Origin: Branchiostoma lanceolatum | Taxonomy: Eukaryota > Chordata > Leptocardii > Amphioxiformes > Branchiostomatidae | Assembly (NCBI RefSeq): GCF_035083965.1 | Contig: NC_089723.1 | Span: forward strand, 30,259,193-30,323,192 | Reading direction: 5' to 3' | DNA length: 64,000 bases | In this document: piece after piece, positions 35,701 to 46,500 of the stretch | Numbering within the stretch: position 1 is the first letter of the stretch | How the letters are laid out: each line of letters opens with the position of its first letter | Notes under the pieces: model-generated | Told to the model about the DNA's origin: nothing | The model's database searches: none | Seen by the model: the letters and a program-made list of their open reading frames with translations, nothing else | Position numbers and translations under genes: made by a program

Positions 35701-38700
35701 TCAGCTTCTATTACCAAGCACACACTCTACAAGATGCTTAGTAAAACTGTTATGGTATGAAACTACATAGTCTACTTAAACAGTCTTTTTTTTTGCTTGA
35801 ATTTTGCTTGATATTAGGAAATCATCTACTGGTACATAACTACCGTTCTATAAGGCTAATCTACCTGAGTATAGTATGGCATCATGAGCTTTTACAATCA
35901 TTGGAAGAATTTCTAACGTCTAGACATTCTTTGATATGTTTTCCTATGTATACAATGCATATGTATTTACCAACCATACTCTTTATATGCTTTATCCTGA
36001 AGCGTTGGGTGATAAGTAGAGAAAGCGCGGTATGTACAATTTTCTAATACTTTGGTATGATATCTGGCCAGGGTTTGAACCCACGAACCCCGGAATGATA
36101 TCATAAAGTTAGCACTATACGCACTGGGTATTGTTCTAGTCTCGATGAAGTATGACGATCTTGAATTTGAGTCTCTCTGATTGAGTACACGTTCTTGTCT
36201 TGCAGATTAACCACCATCGCCTCGTGCTGGATGAAGATGCACCTGTTCCCGTTTGATACTCAAAATTGCACGCTTCTCTTTGAAACATGTGGGTATACAT
36301 GGTTTTATCATACAGTATTGATATTTATAAAATAATCAATTGCAACGTTTTCTTTCGTTCATGTGGTGTTAGCTGTGTATATCTCATGACACTAACACTT
36401 ACACTTCTTTTGTATTTCGTTTTTGTGTGAAAGATATATTCATCTCAATATCATTTTTTTTTTTTGCACAGAGCCTCACCCGCCGGCTAAAATATTTTTT
36501 TGTATGCTGTAATTCTTCTTTCTTTCACTGTAACTTAATGTTCACTATTTTCACTGTCACCTCTGTACCGTGAACTTATCATCACCGTGTTATTATTTAT
36601 GATTCCTTCACACATCCGTTCTGTAATCACTTGCCACCACTGTGAAGTTAAAGTTCATTGAAAGTGTTAATTTTCCTTTAATCCTTATCTCTCGAAATTT
36701 TGCTACCGTGAAGATAAAGTGAATTACGGTTCATTGGGAGTTAGTTAAAGTTAAAGTCCTCTCCGCACCGAAGGTGCATAAGGCGGCGCCCATCTCCGTT
36801 TCGGCAGCCCTTGGGCCACATAACTTTGCGCAAGTCACTGCTGCAAGGGGCTAGTCCACTGGAAGTGGTGTGTGTTTAACTGCCATACTCTTTCCCAAAT
36901 GCTGAGTGCTAAGCAGAGAAAGCAGTCTGTAAAATTTTTAGAGTCTTTTGTATGAACCGGTCGGGGTTCGAACTCACGACCTAACGTTACCGTACGCGTA
37001 TGCAAGGCGAACACTCTACTCACTAGGTCTAGGACATTGCACCGGTACCTTGGGAAGGGTATGCTAAATCGGGCTGAGGTTTCCACAATTTTCTTATGCA
37101 TTGGCTGACAGCTGTTGAGAGGCCGATACCATAGACTGATAATTTGACCTCTCTTTGTCGTTTTTAGGTATGGGGTAGACCCAGGTGAGACATGATTGGA
37201 TCTTTTATGCTAATCTATGCATATATTTGCGAATATGCCCCAGTTGGAACATAACGCAGCATAATGTTTGTATTATTTATATATAAACACAATACGGTAT
37301 GAATCCTTCTTAAAGCTCTTCATCATAACTTTCCATTATACAGATGGCTACACTACCTCAGACGTGGTGTACTACTGGAGAGGGGGAAGTCAATCCGTTC
37401 GAGGCTTCGAGAAAGTTAGACTGGCTGATTTTATGATTGAAAACTTTGACTTCCTCGCAACTACATCAACATACAGCACTGGTGTGTATCTTCTATATAA
37501 CCGTGCATAGGCTCTTACAATCATAATTCTACATAACAACACGTTTCGGGCAACAACAAAAAGTTAGCAAAGTAGTGATAACCACAATAAAATATCGACA
37601 GATAAAAAAAGAGAATACATGAAGAATACTTATTCTTACTTCTAAAACACAAAAATGCATTGAAATGCAAATTTGGACACCAACCTGGCAATCAGCACCT
37701 GTCTGCTTTATTAAAAACGTAATTATTTTTGTGGTATGAAATCTGATATCTGTCTCTCCAAACAGTCGCATGTACTCCATCAAAATGCACCATACACTGA
37801 TTTGACGACTGAGACTTCTTACGAACATATTTTCTTGCATTTTCTAAGGGAGTTTTTCAGGGCTGACAGTTTTCTTCATTATTCGGAGGAACATGGGGCA
37901 CGTGGTTGCGGAGACGTACATCCCAGCAGGCTTCATCGTGGCTCTCTCTTGGCTGTCGTTCTGGTTCAGCCCAGATGAGTCAAACGCCAGAGTGTTTCTA
38001 GGTGATTATACAGGAGGGAGCTACATTGTATAATAGGTTTGGATACCAGGCTACCTTTTAACGTATGTAACAGGATTGAACTTCAATTTTCAAGCAGAAT
38101 TGGAAAATGAAACTTTACGGATTCCCAGAATTTGACTTTGTGGTATATACAGCAGAATCCGCTTAATTGCACACCCCAATTTGCCAGCGTGTTTGGTGCA
38201 ATTATCCGGCTGGTGCAATTATGCGAAATTGCCCTGCTGGACCGGTAGTACATTGTATCATACAGGAGATGAATAGTTTATAAACCTCGGTGTGTTGTAT
38301 GAACTTGTTAGTACGCATTTAGATGTTAGAAATCTTTGGTTATACAGGTACAGTGCGGTAACACCGTAGATTCCACCTCTTGTTAGGGCCACGTTTATGT
38401 ATTAAAACAGTAAATTTCAAATTCTCCGAGAAAAGACATCTCAGGACACCGTGAGTGAAATCAGAAAGCGCCAGAGAGGCCCCTGTCATGTTTGTACAGA
38501 TTAGACTGTGTACATCGGTAGTGAATTACTGTACAATGGACTGTACTACGTATACAGTGGGTAGATATGGTTAGATGACTACGTTAGATCAGTGACAGAC
38601 CATTCTCCTTATAGCAGAGCCGAACCCGCGTATACATCCTTCGGGTGAATGTAGGAAGTTTCTAGGACGCAGATTCATCTCTGCCATAAAAGAATGTGAC

Positions 38701-41508
38701 AGATTATCACGTCAGCACCGCACCGTCAAAAGTGACTGCTATGTCCGTCCACGCGTCTGTAGCCCTTGCCGAGTCGCTATGCGGTTTCCGACTAGATGTA
38801 TGTTGAGACGCCGGTCTTTTATTATTGCAGCAGTATGTGAATATAGCGCTGCCGCGAACCTAAAACCTCCGACAACACCACATGCCATCCTTAACGCGAA
38901 ATCAAATCCCCGCGAACTTAAAACGCAATACCGCCTTTGGCAGGCGTGCGTCTCTTTATGGTCACGACACGTCCAGTGACCCGCCCAGGACCTCCCATAC
39001 GATCGCTATCAACGTGATTGTCAATGGAGACCACCTTCTTTTGTTAGTGAAAACAATTTTCGACATATTGGCGGTATTGTGCCTCTACATAGGCACTTAT
39101 CGGCTCATTTGTACCGCGTATGCCGATTTTTAACGCACCTTTTTAGTTAACTTGTCGAGGATTTTTGAAAAATTTTGGTGCAGTTATCCGGCATTGGTGA
39201 CAATGCGCCGTGCAGATTTGCGGAGTCACTAACAATGCAATGAATGGGAACCGGTTTGGGATTTTGGGATTCGGTGCAGTTAAATGGAAGGTGCGTTTAT
39301 CCGAGGTGCAATTAAGTGGCTTCTACTGTATAGCAAATATAGTGTAGTAAAGTAGGCTTTTAAATTTGTTGTGTGTAGCTTTCCTTTAAACGGCCCCGGC
39401 CCAGTCTTTGACTTTGTCTAGAAATGGGCATTGTATCTTAGTCTATACAACCTTAAGTTTATAACCGCCCTTCGACGTAACACAGCAGTTTCGATCCATA
39501 TTGCTACCTTGACTTCGATTTAAATATGCAGATAGAACACGTGACTCTTTGAAAAGTGGATCAAACGTTTCAAAAAGTGTATGGCATCCTCTTGTTCCCT
39601 CCAGGAATCATGACCGTAGTGACCATCACAAACATCGTGGCGAAAGTGAAGAGTACGCTGCCCAGGGTGTCGTACATCAAGGCCATCGACGTGTACCTGG
39701 GGGTGTGCCTGGTGTACGTCTTCGGCGCCGTGGCAGAGTACGCGGCTGTCAATCATAAATACTACACGTTCGCTCTCATGCAGAGGAGACGGAAGATGAG
39801 AGCTATGAGGAGACAGGGGAACCGTGCAGGTATTCAGAGCTTCTCGGAGGTGAGCCATTCTTTTCTGTAGATAGCCTGGTTAAAAGCGAGCTCCTATTGG
39901 CCCGCCCGACAAATCGGCCTGGGGGAGTGGGCCTATCAACACAAAGCAAATAACTTAGTAGGCCTCCGACCTGACGCGTAGGCAAGAAATATAACTCAAA
40001 AACTTAGCGGACGTCTTTTTATTACTTTGAATGTTGAAGTCGCCGGAATCTAGTGGAGACGACTAGAATGGCGTGAGAGTGTGAATAACACAAGGTCTTT
40101 TTCTGTCATAAGGTTTTACAAATACAAAATGCTGAAACCACAATACGTCCTCACGAATAAACAAAACTTACAGAAGATGCTATGTACTGTGCAAATCCAA
40201 AATGTAAAATGCATGTCATATGGTATTATATGGTAATGTAGCAATGTCCACTTGTGATCATGAAATGCTCTCTCAATCTCCGCCAATGATCGCTAGGCTA
40301 GTGGTGCAATATATTCCCAATATGTCTTTTAGTGTAGGGCCAATTCCAAATCACTGCATGCTATGGTGAAAGGTGGTCGCATCCTTTATAATTCATTTGA
40401 AGGATTGATCAGCCCCCCTCTTACTAGTTTTCTATCTTAGACAATTAAAGTTGTCAAGTTCTAAGAGAAACGAGAAACGAGAAAGACAATTTATCAACTC
40501 TTCGCATACAACATCGTACCGTTACACTTTACGAATACAATATTTTCGCGTTTCGCAAATACTCTAACCGCATCCGTAATTTAAAAATGCTCCGCCCCTG
40601 ACGCGTAGCCAAAAATATCTCAAAAGTTTAATTTTCATTCCTTACTTTGAATGTTTAAGTCGCAGGAATCCAGCGGAGAGATGGGGGAGAAGTTCTCCTC
40701 TAGTGAGGACTACTCCGATGAGGACTCTGATGACGTCATCGATCTCACCCAAACCGGCAAAGCAAGAAGACGGTCAAGAGTAAGAGAAGACAGACACAGA
40801 AAAATAAGCGAATATAAGATAGAAAGAAGAAAGAAACTGTCAAGGGAGGAAGTCACGCGGGATCTATCTTTGGAACAAGACGTCACAAGCATAAGTCACG
40901 GCTGCGGGGTAGACTGTTGCCCCGATACTGAAATGTCTTTTGGAATTGAAAATTCGTCCGAGGGAATAACACAAAGAGCCCCACATAGCTATAGCGTCGA
41001 GATAGAAACGTTACGTCCAGGATTGGACAGAAAGCGTCATCGCTCTTCCTATCATGGATACCCTGGGGTCGACGGTGACGTCAGTTACGTCATGGCGGAG
41101 ATGGGGCGAAAAAGAGTGCGGAGGATAAGCAGAGATAAAGACGTGTCTCTGGCCCAGCAGAGCAATTCTTCACAAGAAACCGCGTTCTACTCGTGGCCAC
41201 TTCACAGGAGGCGGTTACAAAGACAAGAGACAATTTGTCATTCACCTGACTGGGAGGAGACAAGAAGTGCCAACTCAAGGGTGGAAGAAGAGGCGTCATC
41301 AAGCGAAGAAGATTCACAAAGAAAGTCGAAGGACAAGAAAGGGCGCAGGTTGTTTCTTGGGCTTGACAAAATGATGCCTTTATCTAAAATCAAAAGAAAA
41401 TTTGTCCGAGAGAAAAGCGTGAACCGGATAGACAAGATATCTCGGATCTCCTTCCCCGTGACTTTCGTTGTGTTCAATATAATGTATTTGGTTGTCTTGT
41501 ATTTATGA
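32792..41508 (+). CDS. Cys-loop (pentameric) ligand-gated ion channel subunit, anion-type
   Basis: Nine exons: 32792-32886, 34027-34112, 34798-34865, 35339-35565, 36206-36288, 37344-37481, 37861-38001, 39605-39849, 40666-41508; phases all join, giving 641 residues. Signal peptide in exon 1; LLLGYDLRVRPNV in exon 2; the Cys-loop is C-x13-C with FPFD (CWMKMHLFPFDTQNC); TM1 follows FIIRRNMGHVVAETYIPAG; TM2 spans NARVFLGIMTVVTITN; TM3 is in AIDVYLGVCLVYVFGAVAEY; a very long, charged TM3-TM4 loop (about 270 residues, Ser/Arg/Glu-rich) fills the last exon before TM4 (SFPVTFVVFNIMYLVVLYL). TM1-TM3 resemble GABA-A, glycine and GluCl receptors. The second disulfide of GlyR/GluCl loop C is absent, so it is nearer GABA-type subunits. 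The ligand is unknown. TM2 residues are unusual (see findings). Confidence 0.93.
33030..33300 (-). mobile_element. SINE split by a small inverted-repeat element
   Basis: Minus strand: tRNA-like head GAGGTGGCCCAGCGGTTAGG (near 33285), tail with GCCACTCCACCCAGGTGTAAA (near 33060). Between them a piece bounded by GGAGTCGACTC and GAGTCGACTCC at about 33085-33205 looks like a nested MITE. In receptor intron 1. Confidence 0.6.
34128..34450. repeat. Degenerate tandem repeat, unit about 36 bp
   Basis: Repeated TTATGATAGTGGGACACCAT and TTTACGATAT blocks, seven or more copies with deletions, beginning 16 bp after a receptor exon donor. Confidence 0.8.
35072..35284. mobile_element. MITE next to receptor exon 4
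   Basis: Left end GCCATGTTAGTGTCCCTATTT, right end complement AAATAGGGACACCAACATGGC, with inner CTCAAGC/GCTTGAG pairs. Related ends occur at 16110-16180 and 37650-37700. Its right edge is 54 bp before the exon acceptor at 35338. Confidence 0.75.
36755..37028 (-). mobile_element. tRNA-derived SINE
   Basis: Minus strand: head CCTAGTGAGTAGAGTGTTCG (A-box region), B box GAGTTCGAACCCC at about 36963-36975, body with CTTTCTCTGCTTAGCACTCAG and GTGGCCCAAGGGCTGCC, tail toward GTGCACCTTCGG. Best-preserved copy of the family in the window; in a receptor intron. Confidence 0.82.
38150..39328. mobile_element. Tc1/mariner-type (pogo/Tigger-like) non-autonomous element, about 1.2 kb
   Basis: Ends CAGCAGAATCCGCTTAATTG and its diverged complement CAATTAAGTGGCTTCTACTG, flanked by TA on both sides; the subterminal GGTGCAATTATCCG repeats are also inverted. 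No transposase frame is visible. An internal piece of the TACTGTAAATGCA MITE family (about 38828-38930) seems nested. In the intron between TM1 and TM2 of the receptor gene. Confidence 0.75.
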
Positions 41509-41707
41509 AAAGTGGAGATATCTTTAAAGTCACGAGTATACGCTTTATCTCCATATACGTATCGTTAGATATATGCACGTACATTCACATGATCCAAATG
41601 TAAATAACAGTTTTTTGGGATTGCATTCGTTCTACGTACCTTCATAGCAAACTATAAGGAGAAATTCAAACTCTACAACTGGATAAAAATTCGGAGATTT
41701 ATTTCCG

Positions 41708-41741
41708 GACGTTTCGAGTGACATCCATCACTCTTCTTCAG
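41708..41741 (-). ncRNA. Hammerhead ribozyme motif, intact core (left arm)
   Basis: Minus strand: CTGAAGA, stem II GAGTGA/TCACTC, loop TGGATG, GAAA, CGTC. Position 7 is A, which the fold tolerates. Confidence 0.72.
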
Positions 41742-41863
41742 CGTCACTAAAGTGAACTAGCAGAACGAACCAGTACTTATATACAAAGTATATAAAAAAC
41801 TACTTTTATATAAAACTTTTGTATATAAGTACTGGTTCGTTCTGCTAGTTCACTTTAGTGACG

Positions 41864-41897
41864 CTGAAGAAGAGTGATGGATGTCACTCGAAACGTC
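41864..41897 (+). ncRNA. Hammerhead ribozyme motif, intact core (right arm)
   Basis: Plus-strand mirror of 41708-41741 with identical core, stem II and loop. If the receptor 3' UTR extends this far it would contain this sense copy. Confidence 0.72.
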
Positions 41898-42974
41898 CGG
41901 AAATAAATCTCCGAATTTTTATCCAGTTGTAGAGTTTGAATTTCTCCTTATATATTGTTTACCTGGATGTCTAACCTTCACAAACCTTCATAGCAAACGT
42001 ATTACAATTCTACTTTCAGAAAAGAAATTGTTTTCAAAGAGTTAAGGTCAGGTACCAAACAAAATTGCCAGTAAAGAGGTAGTTAGCCATATTGATTAAT
42101 TGGTTATTGTGGAATGATGCTTTAAATTCGTTCGGACTTGCGGAAGGATAAAGGAGAAAATTGAAAAATATGTAAGTGTTAGGATCGTCTTGGAATAAGA
42201 CAGAACCGTATCTTAAGAACGTCAATATTTAAACTATTGGCGTTTTCAGAATCAATCGTCAATCCCGTGGTGACTCTGTGTCTCAAACAACTGTTGTCAT
42301 TGTCATTGTTGATGTTTGAGAAAGTGTATTTTTGGAGCTAAGTACATCTTTGAATTTGGACTAACTTTTTTATTACATATCAATCACGATAAACCTGAAT
42401 CCTAACCTCATTTGGTAGATCTCATAGCAGTTTATAGATTGCTATTGTCTTTGAGTACAGGGGACCACGGATATGAATTAAACAGCGTGTGTATAAAGTT
42501 AAGCTTTATTTCATTTCATTGTACTAATTGTTTTGCTTTATTACGTCTATGTCAAGTCTTACTTTACGAAATAAAGAACAAATTGCAGTGAGTTTCTTTT
42601 TATATAAGTCCATTTATCAAAACAACAAAATATCGCCTGAAGCAAAATCATATGAAGTGTGCCAAATGCCCTCGTCAGGCCATAAGAATGTCAAACACCC
42701 CTCCGTTAAGCCACAACACAAAACTGTCAAAATGCATTATCTGTACGGCTAGCTTTTAACTCTATTTAAAATGCCAAAGTTTCGGGGTTATGTCAAAATG
42801 TAAGAGAAACATTTTCTTCAAGTTTGCACCATCATAGTGAGACATAACCCTACACAAGCGTGGTTGTCATAGGAAAGTGCAAATCTTTTCGAACATAGAA
42901 ATGTAGATGATCTCATCTCAGCAAGGTCTCCAATCACACACACGCCAAACGCTCAACATAAAAGCTCCCGTACA

Positions 42975-43157
42975 ATGAGTTATGTCTATTATAAGATGCA
43001 TAGATGTGGGGAACTTGACTTGGAACTTAACGAGTTTGCCAGAAGGCAAAAGAGACACACACCATGCCAAACAACAGCTTTCATCTGCGCTGTTTGTGGC
43101 AAACACTGCAAGAGTAAAGCTGGACTCGTCGCTCACGGACGAGCCCACCGACGCTGA
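42975..43157 (+). pseudogene. C2H2 zinc-finger-like ORF, possible retroelement tail
   Basis: A frame ending FICAVCGKHCKSKAGLVAHG: Cys-x2-Cys with His-x3-His (GRAH follows) spacing of a C2H2 finger. Similar single fingers end many non-LTR retrotransposon proteins. No reverse transcriptase is seen upstream, and AATAAA motifs follow at 43381-43395. Origin and expression are unknown. Confidence 0.35.
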
Positions 43158-43460
43158 ACTGATCGTCCGGCAGGATGAAAAGGAACTGATGATGATGAGA
43201 TGTGGGGAAGACGTATACAGAGGTACTTCATAGTTCACACAATGCAACTGACGTCATGTCTACAACACATCAAATATTAGCCAAGGCTTAGCGTTAAAAA
43301 GGATCGCACACAAATGTATCACTTTGATCTTTTTCTCTTATTTACATGGTCATGTTGTTGATTTTAGGAATAGCCAATGTCAATAAAAGCAATAAAGACT
43401 GAATCCCTTTGTCAATTTTGGTCTTTGTGCGTCCACAAATGAATGCAATACAGATAGTTG

Positions 43461-43466
43461 TTTATT
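43461..43466 (-). terminator. Polyadenylation signal AATAAA for the CAP/Ly6 gene
   Basis: TTTATT on the plus strand, about 104 bp past the stop codon at 43570 on the minus strand. Confidence 0.5.
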
Positions 43467-43569
43467 TATAGTGTATATCTCAAGCGTGGGGCGTTGTCAT
43501 ATTCTGAAGCCAAGTACAAACTCGTCCTGTTCCTTTTGTTTTGTGGTAGAAAAGATTCTGTGGTCTGTG

Positions 43570-46500
43570 CTATTCCCAGAGACGGAGGAACACCACCAGT
43601 ACCAAGCAAAAGAAAAGGGCTGGTGTGAGTGGTGCCATTGGTGTGCCGCCTGACCCTGGAACCCGCAACTGCTGCCCGTTACATCTGGAAAGCATGGAGC
43701 GAGTGAAGAGTGGTCAAACGTCGTACAGCAAGACTTTATCGATATAATTTTTTTTGGCGACGCCTTAGGGGCGGAACCGTTAGTATAGTATACTGCGATT
43801 AAGTTGAAAATATTATAAAGATTCCGTCAATACAGTTTCTATCAAGGGAGTTGGACTAGGGCATTGTTCCCATAATTGTAAACGTAAAAAGTTAAAATTT
43901 AAAAAACATAAACATAAAACTAGGCAGAAATAATCATTCAGTAAAGAAAAGGAGAAAATTCACAATAAACTTAAATCGTCACCTCGTTCAATATCATTGC
44001 AAATTGGATAATTCATTTATTTATGAATCTTCCCTTCAGTTATAACTGTTTTCCAATGAAGCCATTATTGTTCGTTCAAAATGTTACCTTAGAAGTATGT
44101 TTGATATTGAGTCAGTCCGATCCCTACCAAAATTTCCTTAAAAATAGGTCCGTGGCGGTACCATTATCAAGACATGTCACTGATAGTCAGAGACCGTTGC
44201 CAATGAGTCTCGTGATCTTCAAAACTTTGCAGATATTGCATATTCATGATGTATTTTTATAAAGTCAAATTAGCAAATGCCAACAACATCCGTACGTACT
44301 TATCTTCGCTGCAGCAGTAGCGCCATTCCGTCAAGCCCATTGCCGTGAAAGAGAATGGTGCCTCTTCAATGCCACAGTCACTCGCGCTGTCACATGACCG
44401 GTTCACGGCCACCACATATCCCTCCGCATCAACGGTTTGCCTCACCTGCGGAAAAGTAAAACCAGCGCCACATTCGAAATTTTGTAAGCAAATTTACGAG
44501 TATCTTAGATAAAGATGATGCAAATATTCAGAAAAATTCGAAAGTCATGGACAAATAGTACTCAACAAGTAGGAAATACACGAATATTCACAAAAAAAGT
44601 ATCCAAATCCCACACTTAAATGTTGATTTGCTTCCCATTGAGCCTGAACATGTCGTCAAATGTTGTGAAATGCTCTGATTCTCGACTATGCAAATGCACT
44701 ATGCAAATGAGCAAGACATTCACGTACAACGCAAACTTATATCTTATCCTACTGTGTACTGCAAACAAGGGTCCTTAAATGCCTCTGTCCCTAGTACTGA
44801 ATAATAAATCCATTGTTCGGCCTCCGTATGAAATAGCTTTCAACAAACAAAAAGATACCAGATACAACACTGGAAAAGGGAAAATAGCCTATAAATTTCA
44901 TGATATTGACAAATTTAACTTTGGATTTTATCAATTTTTCTATGTGACATAAAAAGAACGGAAACATCATACAATACACCGCTCTCCGGGATTACACATG
45001 TTGGCGTTCGCCTGCAGTTCTTGCTCGAGATGACAGGAGTCGTCTTCGGTCACATTCGTACTGCTGCACACGAAGCACTCCAGTGGTGGTGTGGACGGCA
45101 CCGTTGGTTTGGTGGTCGGTGCTCCTGTGTACGGCGCCGGCGTTCCTGTGTAGGTTGCGGGCGTTGAACCTGTGTACGACACAGACATGTAGTCTATAGT
45201 TGACGGCTAAGACGGCCCAGGGTACGGCATGGATTATACTTGAAGGTGGCCGAGGGTCGAGTAGCGACTTGATATTTTATGAAACTGAAGATAATTACTA
45301 AGTAGTCAGTGGGAAGATTTTCGGCCTAACATAATTCCACCAGGGCACATAATTCCATCACTCTGAAGAAATACATGTACATCCAACGAGATCTCCAACC
45401 CAACGTTCCCAGGTATAATGCCCTCCGGTATATCTAAATTGTACATACCTGGGGGTGCTGCACTAGCTAGAGAGCTCTCAAACCCCCTTTTTTTAAGTGG
45501 CGGATGCATGTAACCCGGCGGATTAATGTTAATGGGGGTTAGATACCCGTGCAGTGACTTGAAATGGACTCCATCAGACAACTTCATAAATCGGTATATG
45601 TCGCACAGATACTATTTCCCGAGATACTAATCATATCTATTGAAATGGGTCATTTAAAATCCATCACTGGTGGGGTGTTAGGCTTGGTATTGGTCGTAAT
45701 GTAGTTTCATCTACTATCGTTTTTGCAGAATAGTCCTTATAGTCACCTCCATTGCAGTCCGTTCCTTCAAATCCCGCAGGACAGACACAGAGGCAGGTCG
45801 TCTCGTCCAGGTAACCTCCATTGTAACACATCTGTCCTTCACAGCAAGCGTTCGGATCACCAGGGGTGGCAAACGCTAAACATGTGACGTATGGAATACA
45901 CATACAAATTATGCTCATGACTATTTAATTACTTTTTTTCTTTTGTATCAAACTTTTCGTTCCCGCAAACTGCCCGGCCGGGCCCCGGTTTGGAACTGTT
46001 ACCGGTGGTACTGACAGGATCAATCAGGTTCATTCATGATCAGGTCCGGAAATGGAACTGAACTGAGCCTAGAATGTTCCGGGCCGTTACCAGTAACAAT
46101 ACGTCTATGAAAATCATATTATCAGCTCTTACCACAATGTCCACACATTTCCCTGCAGTAGTCGTTTACAACAGCAAATCCGTCCATGGTGCAGTATGCT
46201 GGACTAGGCCACCCGGGGTTCGCGGAACAGTAGGCATGGCCGTTTTCACACGGCACTGTTGATGAAAAGTCATCAGAAATGAAAAAGATCATAATAAAGT
46301 ATGATGATTGAAAAAAACGTTATCCTTTTGAAAGGAAACACCACATGAATTATCGTTAAGTCTCAGTTAAGAAATGTATAAGGCATAATGAATGTGTAAG
46401 ATATAGAAAGTCAATGTCAACGATTTAAATACGTGATCGTACAGTTGTGATAGACATACGTCGTACCACGGGTATATACGACACCAAATTGATGACATTC

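Larger units (their letters stand above)
41653..41952. mobile_element. PLE terminal sequences as a 135-bp inverted repeat
   Basis: Arms 41653-41787 and 41818-41952 are almost perfect complements around a 30-bp AT-rich spacer. Each arm carries the hammerhead motif and the flank AACTGGATAA. It lies about 145 bp after the receptor stop codon, inside the likely 3' UTR. Confidence 0.88.

Noticed and set aside
40710-41477. Minus-strand open frames opposite the receptor's last exon
   Set aside because: Antisense shadows of a Ser/Arg-rich coding exon.
42918-43247. 109-residue minus-strand frame as an extra exon of the CAP/Ly6 gene
   Set aside because: The gene already ends properly at 43570 with an Ly6 CN motif, hydrophobic tail and polyadenylation signal.
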